Positions 23,506 to 36,097 of a stretch of 64,000 nucleotides of DNA are shown one piece after another; positions within the stretch are counted from its first letter, which is position 1, and each line of letters starts with the position of its first letter. The notes beneath the pieces are model-generated. The model had not been told where the DNA came from. It was given only the letters and a program-made list of their open reading frames with translations, and ran no database searches. Location of the stretch: positions 31,290,198 through 31,354,197 of the forward strand of contig CM075937.1 in assembly GCA_038030265.1 (NCBI GenBank). Direction: 5' to 3'. A program made the translations under genes and the position numbers. Origin of the DNA: Corythucha ciliata. Its lineage: Eukaryota > Arthropoda > Insecta > Hemiptera > Tingidae.

Positions 23506-24240
23506 TAGGTAGGTGGATTCAGAATGAATTATAAATCAAAAAAATCTGACTCCTCAAAAACTTGGGTTTTTTTTTTTTTGCGCCGCATGCTGTTCATAAA
23601 TGCTCATTTTACCTCTGCGTTAACGGCTTGTGACTTTAGAGACAGCAGGCCTCACGCCCCGAGCCTGAGTTGGTGTAGGCCAGCTTAAATCGGACAACTT
23701 TGCGGAAATAGTTTAGGTTTCCTGAAAAGTCTTATTTTCAATCAAATGAGCCGTTTAAGCGTGTTCGTGGCGTTTCCCTGGTGACCATGAATTCCCCCCT
23801 CCCCGTTACTAATGTCGGGTAAAGATTGCATGGTCCTTTTTCAACCCTCTTTCACAGCCTTTCAACAATCTTTACAACTTGTAAAGAGCGGGCAATAGCT
23901 CTTTGGACACGAAATATCTTGGGTTTGACACCTTCAAAATCGAATTTCGGTGATTATAACACTTTATCAAAAACGTAGCACCATGCCTTTTAGCTCATCC
24001 TGAAATCAATTCCTCAGGTTCAGCTAGTTCAGAAAACTAATACGGCTCGTTCAGAAACCAAATGCCATTGATAAAAATCGCTAATTCATGGAATAAGGCC
24101 CACTTTATCAATTGTTGATTAAAGAGCTGACTAAAAACTTCATCTGTTTCATGATCAAAAATTTCGCCATGGTACGCGGATGATTTGTCTAAATCAGTTC
24201 TTTTAATTTCTTAATCGACAGTTTTTAAGCGGGCCTAAAA
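23506..24240. other. Intergenic, no gene seen
   Basis: No coding signal or recognised repeat. The segment 24043-24065 (acggctcgttcagaaaccaa) resembles 16568-16587 (gccgtattcagaaaccaacc), a possible shared repeat end. Confidence 0.35.
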
Positions 24241-24420
24241 ATTTACGTTCAAATTCAGAAAAGTGCTAATTCCCTGCTGAAAATTGAGAAACAGCGCTAA
24301 TTCGCGGATAAAATGAACAAAAATCCCAATAAATGTTCAAAATTGAAAATACGCCGATTCTCGGCTTCTGAATGCAACTTATTTGAGGCTAAAAGTGAGA
24401 AAAAGCTCTAATATAGAGCA
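24240..24420 (+). repeat. Type A degenerate minisatellite, short array
   Basis: About six diverged units (gcgctaattcgcggataaaa around 24294), same orientation as 4860. Confidence 0.55.
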
Positions 24421-24529
24421 AATAAAGGGGCCTCATAGAGTTATCCTCCCTGGGCCCCGATAGGAGTAGGTCTGCCAGTGACTGTGAAATGTACTTTCCC
24501 CTCTGAGCCATAATGCCCATTGAGCACAC

Positions 24530-25030
24530 AAAAATATAATTTTCGAGGGAGTGAGCTTTTCAAAGCCCAAATTTCGTGGATTTGTATCCCAAAGAACCAA
24601 ATTTCTTGGGTTTTAATCACCCAAAAAGACCAACCAGGAGGACGAAACAGTTGATTCCAGAGTCACATTCCTCTCATTTATGGTCTTGACTGGAATTGTG
24701 TCTTGGTTAGATGGCCAGAATTGACAGTTTTCACCCCTTTAAGCCCAAATTTCAAAGATTTGGCCCTTTGAAAAATCAATTTTGAAGGATTGATTCCCTT
24801 AAAATCCAAATTTGTGGGGTTGGCTCATTAAAAAGTCATATTTGACGGGGTTCAACATAGCATTTTTACACGTTTTGTGGCCTTCATAGAAGCAATTTCG
24901 AGGGTTCAGCACTAAGGGGACCCAATTGAGCTGTTTTGGCAAATTCTAGAACCAATTCTACGTTAGGCTCCATAAAAACAAGCAACTCCGGTGGTTATAC
25001 TTGGCTCTTTCAAAGCCCAAAGTTTGAAGA
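24530..25030 (-). repeat. Type B degenerate tandem repeat
   Basis: Diverged units on the theme cccaaatttcgtggatttg followed by cctttaaaa, about 35-45 bp apart, in reverse complement relative to 5540. The following 25050-25150 contains gttgtagagtcaaaaatt and gttgtagagaattttgtc, possibly a separate old repeat. Confidence 0.5.
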
Positions 25031-25149
25031 TCTCACTTTGGTTGCAGATCTGGCTCTGGATCAAAGTTGTAGAGTCAAAAATTAAAAATTGAGGGTTGTA
25101 GAGAATTTTGTCTTCTTTGTTTAAGTATATAGTAAAGTTTCCGGTCAGA

Positions 25150-27060
25150 CCGATTGTTCTCGAGATAGAGGCGAAAACCCTAAAAATGGGACCTTCTTGG
25201 ACCCCCCTCCACCTGTTGCCAGCCCCCCAGGCGAGAGGACTTTCAATATGTTCACTTTTCTAACCACCCTAATCAAGTTTCCGAAGGAATATGTTCAGAT
25301 AACCGCTCACCAGAGCTACACCCCTTATACAAGATTTTGTCTTGTACAGGAATAACGCGTGCTCAAGTGACACGACTCCGCGTCGAGTCGAGATCACCCA
25401 AACGTATTAATTTTATTGATGGAAACCGTTACTCCCGATAGGAAAATAATAAACGTACGCTTCTTTTGAAGTCTACGTCAAAGTCCACCAAAAGTTCACT
25501 TGGAAGCGACAAAATAGCGTATATTTGAGAAATGCGAGACCTGAAAAGCCACCTCTCAGTAACTGTTGTGTTTCGGGCCGCAGCATATATTCAAGTGTTT
25601 TCGATTAAAAATTAGGTCTACTTCCACCCATAATGCGGTATTTTACACTCATGCGCTTCCACGCTGTGCAGGAAACAACAATAGCCGCCGGTAACAAAGA
25701 ATTGTTGAGTTTTATTTTCAGTTTCATGACTCCAAAAGTCTTGATTTCTGCTACAATTTTACGTAGGAACTTTGGGCATCTCTTCATTGGCAATTAAAGG
25801 AGGCGTGGAGAGAGGCGTTAAGTAAAAGAAACGAAAATTCATAGTATAATTTCGTGAGTACTTTTACAGTTGTAAATTATGAATAAGCCGAAAATGTTTC
25901 TCCGTTGGGAGTTCATTAATAAACAAAAGACGAAAATAGGAATAATAGGACAGTGTTCTGTTCTTTGAAACTTGTGTAATATTACAACGGGGAACTCCCG
26001 GTCCTGAGGTCCGGCAAGTCAATGCAACATGTTACTTAATACTCCAACACACAACACAAAGGCCGTCTCCTTTACATTCCCCTCCCCCCCACCCAGAAAA
26101 ATATGAACTTTTCAAGTCATCCCGCCTCCTCACCTTGTTATATTGATAACATTTACCAAAACATTAATTGTTTACTTACGAAGTACGAATTTCACACAAC
26201 ATCTATGGATTATTGTTGAATGGGGGAGGGTGTTCCAATTTTCCTTGAATACGGAAGTCAAAATCCATGGAGTGGAAAAAAGCTTTCTCCAGGATCTTTT
26301 TAAAAAAAAGTGACACCCTGATACAATTGATGTATGTAACAAGGGGAAGAGGGCAAGCGTTTGGGCGTTTAATTTTTCTTTTAAAAGAACAAGGGGTGCG
26401 AATGATTTCGATTCAATCTCCAACACAAATTTGGTTATGGCAAATGGTAGTGGGTATGGTTATTAAATAAGGATGATAGGATGCGAAAAAAGAATGAAAC
26501 AGAAAAGGAAAAGGAAACATCCGCTTATGTTGTCTAGCAAAAAAGAGTGAACGACGGGCGTATCGCGGGATGACTCCCGCCTTGAACCACGAGGAAGACA
26601 TTCGAAGCTCGTGGGCTCTCCGGTCATTGTTTTCTTTCTTTTCACTTTCTACTGTAGAGGAGGTGAGGGATCAGTCAGTGTGACGGAAGACGTAGAGTTC
26701 AATTTGTCTTATTTACTCGCGTGTTCTTTGCTTCTATGTTCAGTAACAGGGATTGCCATTCCCATGAAAAAAAGAAAAGACGTGAGCGATCTGACAACGG
26801 GTTCGTGTTCTACGACCTCTGAACATTGATACTTATTTCCCAACTAGAACTAGTGTCTATATGACCCCCAAAATTAGGCCAAAGCGTATCCTCGTCTAGA
26901 TCGCCGATCCGGCTCATTCTGCTCTCATCATCAAGTCATGTGAGTCACTAGGGGGTGGTTTACGAATTCTACTAAGAATTCCCCAGTTGCTTAAGAAAAA
27001 AAGACCCTTGCCACGAAAAAAAAAGGTCTGAGGCAATAATCCATTACCGCACCATTCGGG
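25150..27060. other. Intergenic, no gene seen
   Basis: Several open frames of 60-85 codons occur, but none shows recognisable domains, matching splice sites or codon bias that I can support. Confidence 0.35.
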
Positions 27061-27070
27061 GAGTGCAAAC

Positions 27071-27092
27071 GCGAGAGAGAGAGAGAGAGAAA
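27071..27092. promoter_or_regulatory. (GA)n tract, possible GAGA-factor site
   Basis: gcgagagagagagagagaga lies about 250 bp upstream of a TATA box and candidate first exon of the scarface-like gene. Pancrustacean GAGA-type factors bind such tracts at promoters. The function is inferred from position only. Confidence 0.3.
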
Positions 27093-27322
27093 GACAAAAT
27101 TTCATTGGGGGGATCCCCCAATGATTTCTGCTCCCGATCCACTCCGTTGGGGAACCACGAAGGACTTCTTCTTCATTATTTTCATTTAACCCGCCCTTCT
27201 TTCTTCTTTCCTCCACTTTTGATCTTGGGGGATATCCCTTCAACCGACGTTGAAGGCCCTCCCGCGCGAAGTGCCCAAGCCTTTCCACTCCTTCCACCTT
27301 TTTTTGGAAGACTTTCCCTGGG

Positions 27323-27511
27323 GTATATAGCTCAAGACGTTCGCTTTGAACGCCGGCAGTTAAACGATAACTAGTGTTTTACATTCTTTTTCTTTTGTTT
27401 TAGTTTTAAATTTAACGATTGAAACATAGGGCCATTTGTGCTCAACTACCATACAATTTTGGGACTTTCGGTTATTTGCGTAGGATTCCTTCCGGCACAC
27501 GCTCATAAAAT
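27323..27511 (+). promoter_or_regulatory. Candidate core promoter and 5' UTR exon of the scarface-like gene
   Basis: gtatata at 27323-27329 could be a TATA box, with a weak initiator-like gcagtta at 27356-27362. A transcript from there would run without any ATG to the strong donor aaaat|gtaagt at 27511/27512. Joined to the acceptor ttttcgcag before 29833, it would supply the 5' UTR. The splice signals fit, but no expression evidence is available. Confidence 0.35.
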
Positions 27512-29832
27512 GTAAGTTTGTCCTTTAATATTATACTGCTCATCAACAAATTTCAACTTCGTTCATTTTAGTCCAATATTAGTCTTTTTTTATTTTTTTT
27601 ATTTGCACCCCCGCGCCATTCGACATTCACCGCTGTAGGAATCAAAGTCACTGAAAAGAAAAGTTATGCAAGTTTGCTCTGTTTTTTTAAACACAAAAAG
27701 GAAGCCTCAAGAAAAAAAGACTAAAGTTGAAAGTGAAAGTTTCTGCATTGTGCGAAACGAAGTATAAAGAAAAAATTAAATAAGTAAATAAAAAATAAGA
27801 AAAAAAAACTTTCTCTCTACAAAATTGCGTCTTAAACACACTTAATTCAATTAATTGGCTTGAAGCTTCTTCCGGGCGGAAATTGCGACTGTATATGAGG
27901 ATTTGTTCTGATAAGTGTCGCATAATTTATTGGCAAAATCTGTGTTATGATTAAGATCGGGGGCGTGGCGTGTTCAATATTTACTTAGTGGTCAAAGAAT
28001 TAAGGGGTTCTTTTGAGTCAGTATCATGAGATTTTATTATTGCCGGATTAGTAATTGTGTATCCCTTTGTAACGAAACTACTTCGTTTGAACCCAATTCT
28101 CGTGCCCGTCGAGAGGTCCGCGATACTTTTGTACGAGGCCCTTTGTCATTTTTTGCATTATCGAATTCCGAAGACAATCATATAATCACTCGTAGAGTTC
28201 TTAATTAGCTATTCGGAAATAAAGTTAAAGTCAAACGACAATTAAAAAACAAATAAAAATATTCTGTGCAGCTTGTAAAAAGATTGCCTTGTACCGGTAA
28301 GCGATGAGTTTTGAGATCGTGACTCAAGGTGCCGGGAGAAAGTTATGTAAGTTCTCTTTAAAAAAAGAACCCTCACGACTCATCAATGTTACCGGTTAAC
28401 TTTTCGTATTCTTGACGCGAATGAAACTGTCAGAGATCATAATTCATGCTTGTAATTCTATGATTTAAAGACTTCGACGTAACAGTAAGAATATTAGTAG
28501 AAGTTAGCAAATTAATAGAAATACATGTTCATATTTGTATATTTCTTAACAAGTTCGCAATGGAAAGTACAAAATTGTACGCACGTACCTTTTTTCACTG
28601 AGTTCAATACAAGATCGACCATGAATAAATTAAGAGCCAGTTGTTATACTTCGTGATTAACGCGACGCTGAAGGGAGGCGAAATTTTATGTCATGCAACT
28701 CAATTTGTGAGCAATTCTAACCTATTGTCTAAACGTTTATGTCCAAACGTCACGATTGCGATTGTTTTTTTTGTTTGTTTTTTTACAATGCTTGTCATTG
28801 CATTATAGTTGTGTCGTTTGTGGGAAACGACTAAAAATAATTTCTTCTATGTTTCTTAGAACAGGTTTACCACTCATGGCACATGTCTTGGAATAATAAC
28901 TTTACATTGAACTATATTGAAATTTATTAACATGATCGTAGTAAACCATCCTCGTCCGTAGCCTGATAATCTGACGGACAAGTACAGTGATATTCGTGAC
29001 AGCAGCGACGAAAAAGCGGCCCTTACTAGGCTGCTGCATCACCTCTCCTTAGTATCTCTCCCCCCCCCCCATATTTTTTATGATCCCATTTTCTCGCTTT
29101 TGTAGTTTTACTCCGAGTAAGGTGAATTTTTCTCACTCATAAACAAATCAGATCCCCCCCCCGTTACACCCCCTTTTTCTGCGAAGACATGAGTTAAAAT
29201 TAAAATTTGCGGTATGTATTTCGTAAAGTAGGCTCTTCAAATTTCATCACATTCTACGTAAGACACAAGTGACTAATTCTTTCGTTCAAAATGATGTCAT
29301 TTTGATAATAGTCGCTAACTCGCACTGGCTAATAGCTTTCTATTGTTTCATTTGGAGGTTCGTCTTTTGTTTCTCTGTCATCTTGACCCGAAAATCTTCA
29401 GAGCCCCTGCAGCCCGTGACATAATTTTTGTTTTTAATACTCCCTCGTTTATACGCCCCCTTCTCACCCCCCCCCCACCTTGGAAGTATAGTTATTCGAG
29501 GATAAACCTCGTTTCCTCTTTTTTTATGAGAGGGATGAATGAATGACGACCAAATCAGCCATGAATGGGTCTCTAAAATAGTAATGTCCTTTATAGGTTT
29601 TCTTGTTTTGTTTGGAAAGTCGTCCTATTTATTTAATTTGCCGGTTACGTGTCACCTCTGCCTACTGATTGAAAAATATTCAAAGTGACATATTGCACAA
29701 TTGTTGTTTTGGGATCAACCTTCGTAGGCGAAATAGGGAAAAGTTTTCTTCCGGGGAAACTTTCTCTTAAGTGGAGCGCGTGGGATTGTTTATAATTTGC
29801 TTAATATTTCTGTAATTTTCTTGTTTTCGCAG
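27512..29832. other. Probable first intron of the scarface-like gene
   Basis: No coding exon is recognised. The sequence contains C runs (around 29060, 29153, 29468) and AT-rich stretches. Its assignment as intron depends on the candidate exon ending at 27511. Confidence 0.3.
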
Positions 29833-29833
29833 A

Positions 29834-32800
29834 ATGTGGAAGCCGGCTGTGATTTTCACACTCTTGACAGTGTGTTGCCTGTCAGCTCGGGGAGAAGATG
29901 ACTGGGCTTGGAAAAAGACTGAAGGAAGTGACTTGGTGGCCGCGGCTCCATCGGATAAGACTCCGGAAGAGCAGGTCACTTTAGTTGAACCGACTGGAGT
30001 GGCTGAAGGATCTAATGATACGCAACCTAGGCATTTAATTAAGGATAGACTTTGTGATTTAGGATTGGGAGAGGTATATCCTTTAATCTTCATATTTGTT
30101 TATTTATTTCATGATACCGTATCTTTAAATTCAGTGCGACAGTGATGAAGAAATCCTAGAGAAACGTCCACATGTTCAACCACACGATCTCATCTACGCT
30201 CAACCGGTTCATTTGAAGCCTGTCGGCCGACCTATTCCTGCGATCCCCGTACGTGGTCCATCATCTTACTCACCATCTTACGGCCCACCTGGGATTTCAG
30301 CTCCGTCATCGTACGCACCGTCTTACGGTCCTGGTCCATCCTTTATTCCCCCTCCGCCTCCGCCGGGTCCACCTTCTCTTGGCCCCTATGGACCTCCTAA
30401 ACCCGTCCCATTCAGGCCTCGACCTCACTACAAACCAGCAACGCCAGTTCACGAACCCGACTTTGAATCCACAATTTTGAGTGAAAAAGGACATTCTCGT
30501 ATGTTTATTTTGTGTAATTGACACATAGGAGAGGAAAAGTAATTGTTCTTCTCTTGAATAGTCGGTGGAGTTGTAGGATCGGGTAATTTACAAACTCACG
30601 TTCATCATCATTTCCACCATGGCGATAAGGAAAGCAGTGGGCTTTATGAGGCCTCCAACGGAATCGGCTCTACCTCTATTTACAGCCCAGGCTCTAGCTA
30701 CAACCAGGGCTTTTATAAGAAACAACTTCAAGTTAAACAGCCCCACGCTCTAAGTGCGTTTCCATTCTTTTTTTCACACTCATTTTCTTTATCCCACGAT
30801 TTTCGAGCTCATCTTAAAACAATTTTTTCTTCCCCCCAAAGGACCCTCTGCCTCGTCCAATCAATACGAAAGATACCCGCCGTATGAAACAAACGACTGT
30901 TACTGCGTTCCATACGACCAGTGTCCACCGCACGAAGTGGCTCGTAAAGAGGATCGTCGCGAACCACTGATCGACCCTCGAGCCAATCCGACCGACATTC
31001 AAGCTTTGGGTGGGGATGAAGTGGTTGTGACCGATGGCAACGGCACTATGACGGTCGTCAAAAAGAGCGACGTTACAACCGAGGTAAGCGCTCGGTTTAC
31101 TTTGATTTTGTTTTTATTAGCTTCTTCTCCTCTTTCCTCCTTCTCAGACAGGATATTACGTGAACGCAGTCGTCTTGAAAACTTTCTCTTCCCTCTTGAA
31201 CCCCCAACATAATCTTTTTTTGTTTGTTTGTTTTCGTATTGCGACACTTCTTTCACCCTCATTTAAACACGGAAGATTTCAAGGCCACATCTGTCCACTG
31301 TCAGTCTAGGTCAAATCGAAAATGAAAGGAAAGAAGAATTCATTCGTTTGGAGAGAATAGAAGTTGAACGTTTGGGGGTTTTAAACAATTTTCCAAGAAG
31401 CTGAGGTTTAATGAATGAAAGCAAGTTTAAGTTGAGTATTGAGCAATTTTTTTATAGCTCAAATTTTCTTCGGTCGAGAAAAAACAAAACAAAAGGGGTG
31501 ATTTTCAGAGGTTCTGTCTCTCTTCACCCTCCAATTAGCGAATACGAAATCACGTTACCTCCACCCGGTCGTTAATATTCCACGTGATCAAAGCTCACTC
31601 AACCACTATCGTGAGGGTTTTCACTTTTTTCGATGCAATTTTTTATCAAATATTGGCACTTTATAAAAAGCCTCTTACTTTTTTTGTAAGTAACCAAATA
31701 CGGACGCAGGTCACCGCGCCGTTTTGTTCCGAGATTCCCTCATGCACACTGTGCGCGTTTGCCAACTAAGGCAGGAAAAATAAAAATAGTTTGATTAAAT
31801 AAATGTCACTAAAACAGTCTGACCTAACAAATTACTAAGTATTATTTTTGCACAGAAATACCGTTCCGTTTGGTCTAATTGTTGTCTACGTATTTGTTTG
31901 ATAATGATCATCTTGACTCCCATTGACTGAAGTTCTGTATGCATTTCGTATCGAAGGAGGAGATATTAATCCCCCCCCCCCGTAGACTTTTCAACGTTTT
32001 ATTTTTTCTGTCAGCGGAAATAATTATTTCAACGGCAAAATTATATCAAACAACTCTCCTATCATTCGGGCACAGGCGGGATCCATTTCAAGACCCAAAG
32101 GGAGGGTTTGAAGGTTTGAGGAGCCCTACCAGGCCTTCCGAGTCAGCTGCCCCATGGGGTCGTATCAGTATACAATAAGCTAAGTCGAACTTTCGGACAA
32201 AAAATTGGGTCCGCGGCCACAAAAAAAATCGCTCGCTACTTGTCACCCGTAGAAATTTTATGTAGGAATCAGGATTTGGGGGGGGGGGGTTAAAGAACCC
32301 CCCTACCCCCTCCCCAGCCACACAACAGCCGCTCTTGGCTCATTGGAAAGGTCGCGGAAATCTGCGATTTTTGTCCAACTACGATTATGAAGAATTATGA
32401 ATTTTACGCCAAAACGTGTTCTTACTTTTTTCAGGCCACCAATAAACAAACTAGGCGTAGGCGAGACACTGCTGAGGAGGATAGTGACAGCGAAAGTAAC
32501 GCCAGCGAAACCAGAGATTTGAAAGCGGTAAGAGCAGTTTGGTTTTATTTTTATTTCAAAGTTTCGCTTAATCCACCCACCACTTGTCTCCTCTGATCTA
32601 ATCCTTCCTTGGCGTAATGCTGGCTGGTCTTTTAAGAAATGCAACTCTTCTTTCAGCCTATTTGAATTAGTCGACAGAGGACTTTAAAAAAAAAAATAAA
32701 AACAAAGACTGAGATTTTGATATAAAAGTCATAATTTTGACTAACGCAAGACAGAGAAAAACATAACAAGTTAACAAAAAGAAAAAAATGCCTCAGAGAG

Positions 32801-34802
32801 CTTTTATATCTTCCTTTTTCTGCTTTACATTTTTCTTTTATGGGAACTAATAAAAAAAGATTTGATTGAGGCTAAAAAGAAACTTGTTCTGCGTTTTTCT
32901 GTCTTGCAGAGAAGGAAACTGACGGGATTGGGAGGATCGGTCGACGACGACGGTGGCGACGGGCTCAAACTTCGACCGACTTTTGGCGTCTCCTTTGGCC
33001 TACCCAACGGGGGCGGTGGCCCGGTTGGTGGTGGCTACCCGGTGAATCCATGGGGCGAATACCCAGCCTTGAACCCATACGGAGGTTCAATTGGACAGGG
33101 CGGAGTCAATTTGGGGCTCGTCTCGGTGAATCCTCTTTTGTCACTTCAAGTGACAAAAGACGAGTACGGTGATAAAGTCGTCAAACCTCTGGTTAACCTC
33201 CACGTGACACCCAATCAGGGATTTGTACATAAAATAGGCTCATTTTTCCATCATAAAGCCCCGTACTATCCATCACCTCATCAGTACCATCATCATCAAC
33301 ACGTTCACAAGTATCCTCATGCTCCACCAGCACCCTATCGTCCAACATACACACCATCTTGGCCGTCCTATTCATCATACCCCTCGCCACACCATTCGTC
33401 TTATCCCTCGTCTTACCCCTCGTCCTACGCTCCTCATTACAACAATTACGACAACTACCATGATTCCTTCAGACCCTCGTACTATTCAACTCCCGAGTAC
33501 AAAGATGAGCCAGAATATATAGACGACGATGAGGACTACTATAGGTCGGCTCGTACAAATATTACATCTGGCGCATCTACAGGCAGGGTAGCTTTTCCTG
33601 GAGACAAAACCGGCCGAGTCAAGGTTTTCCCAACCAACCTATAAACGCCCTCATAAAGTCTGAAAACTCTTTTTCTAACGAGTATTTTCCTTCCACAGAG
33701 ACAAGCTTACTACAACAACCGTTGTGGCCCTAGGGAAGTGTGCTGCAGAAGGCCAGCGCGTACTGGTTCTATCTACAGGCCCGGCGGAGGAAACCAATGT
33801 GGTGTCCGAAACGCACAGGGTATCAATGGCCGTATTAAAAACCCTGTCTACGTTGACGGTGACAGCGAATTTGGTTAGTTATTTAAATTCTATTGGTAAA
33901 TACAGAATTTGGTTTAAAATGACCGATTCTTCCTTTGTTTTCAGGTGAATATCCATGGCAAGTAGCCATTCTTAAAAAAGACCCCCAAGAGTCGGTGTAC
34001 GTGTGTGGAGGAACTCTCATTGACAATCAACACGTTTTGACCGCCGCTCATTGTATTAAATCGTGAGTTTAAACTTTTATTAATGAGGAAATAGCCCAAT
34101 TTTAAATGTAATTATTAAAATTATCCATAAAGGTACACTGCCTACGATCTTCGAGTACGTCTAGGTGAATGGGATGTCAATCATGACGTAGAATTTTTCC
34201 CTTTCGAAGAACGCGACGTTGTCAACGTTCAAATTCACCCTGAGTTCTACGCAGGAACCCTCTACAACGACCTTGCCATTCTCCGCCTTGAAAAACCCGC
34301 GTCATCGGGCCAAGCCCCTCACATTTCCGCTGCTTGTCTGCCCGACGCTCACGCCGACTATTCTGGATCGCGATGCTGGACCACAGGTTGGGGCAAGGAC
34401 GCCTTCGGTGACTACGGAAAATATCAAAACATCTTAAAAGTGAGTCTTTCTCGAGTTGTTTCAAGTACGGACCATTTCTAACCCCCCCCTCCTTCCCTCT
34501 TTCTCCAGGAAGTGGATGTTCCCGTTCTCAGTCACCACGTCTGCCAGTCGCAACTTCAACAGACTCGTCTAGGTTTTGACTTTAAACTTCACCCGGGATT
34601 CATCTGCGCCGGCGGTGAAGAGGGCAAAGACGCTTGCAAAGGTGACGGTGGTGGTCCCATGGTGTGCGAACGAAACGGAATCTGGTCCGTTGTCGGTGTT
34701 GTCTCGTGGGGCGTCGGTTGTGGACAGTATGGCGTCCCTGGAGTGTACGTCAAAGTACAGCACTATCTTCCTTGGATTCGCCAAGTTACGAATCAATATT
34801 AA
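29834..34802 (+). CDS. scaf: Scarface-like secreted serine protease homologue (inactive)
   Basis: Closest to Drosophila scarface, an extracellular catalytically dead serine protease homologue acting in epithelial closure and basement-membrane organisation. I place ten exons: 29834-30073, 30135-30498, 30562-30753, 30842-31083, 32435-32527, 32910-33623, 33699-33873, 33945-34062, 34133-34439, 34509-34802. All are GT-AG and in phase, 2739 nt, 912 aa. The start [20 protein letters not shown] is a signal peptide. A Pro/Ser/Tyr-rich region, a His-rich stretch and a Cys-rich clip-like module ([13 protein letters not shown]) follow, then RRRRD (a possible furin site), a long Gly/Pro/His/Tyr/Ser-rich low-complexity exon and a second Cys cluster ([21 protein letters not shown]). 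The S1 fold runs from [10 protein letters not shown]. His is present in LTAAHC and Asp in YNDLAIL, but the nucleophile box is KGDGGGP, so Ser is replaced by Gly. The end WIRQVTNQY is typical. Confidence 0.93.
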
Positions 34803-35033
34803 ACCACTGCAAAAGACTTCAGACCGCCTCTGGTACGAGCTGTGAGTTAATATGTCAATTTACGTCAGAAGCATACAAAAAGAATTCTTCGAAAAAAATT
34901 CGGAGAGAAGTGTAATGCATTTTATTGCATTTAGAGTTAATTACAATAATTATTATTTAAATAATTTTCACAAATTTGTAACGCAGAGCTTTTAAACCTT
35001 TGTTTTTAATTTAATTTATTGAATTTTTATAAA

Positions 35034-35039
35034 AATAAA
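35034..35039 (+). terminator. Poly(A) signal of the scarface-like gene
   Basis: AATAAA about 230 bp after the stop codon at 34802, in AT-rich sequence. It is the first canonical hexamer downstream. Confidence 0.55.
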
Positions 35040-35292
35040 AAAGAATTGAGAAATCAACAAAATAATTTTTGAATAACAAAAACGCAGGTACAGTCAAAAA
35101 TATCTTGGGTTCTCATTGGAAGGGCATGTCACTGTTTTGTGGCGATTTTAGTACATATCGTGAGTTCAGGAAATAGAAGCACTGAAGCTGCCGGAGCCCA
35201 AAGACAAATGAAGGATTTCAGGGAAGTTGAAAATGAGGGCACCAAGTAGCCACATAGGAGAATAAACAAATTCAATTACAAGTTTCAAGTCT

Positions 35293-35439
35293 AATAGCGT
35301 TTTCCATTCATTGCAATACACTTTGTGGGGCGTAAGTTTTTCCACCCGTCGCGTCCTCTCTAGATTGAAATATATATTTATGAAGAGGACGGTGCACTAC
35401 ACTTGCGTGGTGTGTTGAATGGAAAACGTAAACGCTATA
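35293..35439. mobile_element. Hairpin MITE, divergent member of family P
   Basis: The ends tagcgttttccattcattg and ggaaaacgtaaacgctata match the family P termini, and the length (147 bp) matches. The arms differ (tttttccacccgtcgcgtcc ... gaagaggacgg), so this is a related subfamily. Confidence 0.6.
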
Positions 35440-35509
35440 AGTATTCGCGATATTGGTAGTTTATCGTCTTTATTTTTACGAAATAGCATTTGCCTGTCGA
35501 ATAGCGGTA

Positions 35510-35804
35510 CTGTAATTGCAAAATTGCCCTAGAGCTAATTATCTGTAGGTTTGCAAGTTCGGATCAAAATTTGAGCGAAATTACAAGTTTCCTGGCTGAA
35601 TATCCACGAAATCGTCAGTTCCGGGTCTTAATATAAGCGAAATTGCATGTTTCGGGGCCTTTTTGTGGCGGTGGAGCTCAGGGCAGCCGGTTCCAAAGCG
35701 CCCAAAGCCTGACGAATATCCACGAATTAGGAAGTTTCCTGGCTGAATATCTGTGGCATTATAAGTTTCGGCTCTTAATTCCGGCGAAATTATAAGTTTA
35801 GGGA
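35510..35804 (+). repeat. Type C satellite-like repeat
   Basis: Diverged units on aaattgcaagtttcgg and the related gaaattataagtttcggctc, interrupted by one GC-rich spacer (about 35662-35715, ggcggtggagctcagggcag). A longer array is at 58330-59060. Confidence 0.6.
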
Positions 35805-35888
35805 TTAATAAATTAATTAAACTGATGTTATCCGGACGACGATGGAAGGGCATAGCCCTACACAATTCGAGTTTCGAGAAAAAAATGG

Positions 35889-35960
35889 CTCCCCGGCGGG
35901 ATTTGAACCCGCAACCTCTGGATTACCAGTCCAGCACGCTGCCAATTGCGCCACGGAGAC
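35889..35960 (-). tRNA. tRNA-Thr(GGT)-like sequence
   Basis: The minus strand folds as a cloverleaf: acceptor GTCTCCG, D arm GCGC/GCGT with loop AATTGGCA, anticodon arm CTGGA/TCCAG with loop CTGGTAA (anticodon GGT, threonine), 5-nt variable loop, T arm GCGGG/CCCGC with loop TTCAAAT, and 3' acceptor CGGGGAG followed by CCA in the DNA. Position 1 does not pair (G against G) and 4 is a wobble. Since it is embedded in a repeat and the other arm has a broken copy, it may be a tRNA-derived repeat rather than a working tRNA gene. Confidence 0.55.
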
Positions 35961-36041
35961 GTCTTTGGGAGTCGTACTCCCCACCGTGGACCTGGGTGGG
36001 GTTCGGCTTAGCTTATCCCTCGGAGTACGACTCCCAAAGGC

Positions 36042-36097
36042 GCCTCCGTGGCGCAATTGGCAGCCAGAGGTTGCGGGTTCAAATCCCGCCGGGGAGC
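36042..36097 (+). pseudogene. Broken tRNA-like copy without anticodon arm
   Basis: gcctccgtggcgcaattggc followed directly by agccagaggttgcgggttc: the D arm and T arm match the opposite arm of the palindrome, but the anticodon stem and loop are deleted, so it cannot function in decoding. Confidence 0.75.

Noticed and set aside
22381..24476. A transposon bounded by gacctgcacctatcggggcc and its approximate inverse
   Set aside because: The termini match only partly and no target duplication was found, so only the internal arrays are annotated.
26611..26829. Plus-strand 72-codon frame with a hydrophobic stretch as a small membrane protein
   Set aside because: No supporting splice sites, homology or composition beyond chance in AT-rich DNA.
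33319..33522. His/Thr/Pro-rich overlapping frame
   Set aside because: Produced by the low-complexity scarface exon read in another frame.
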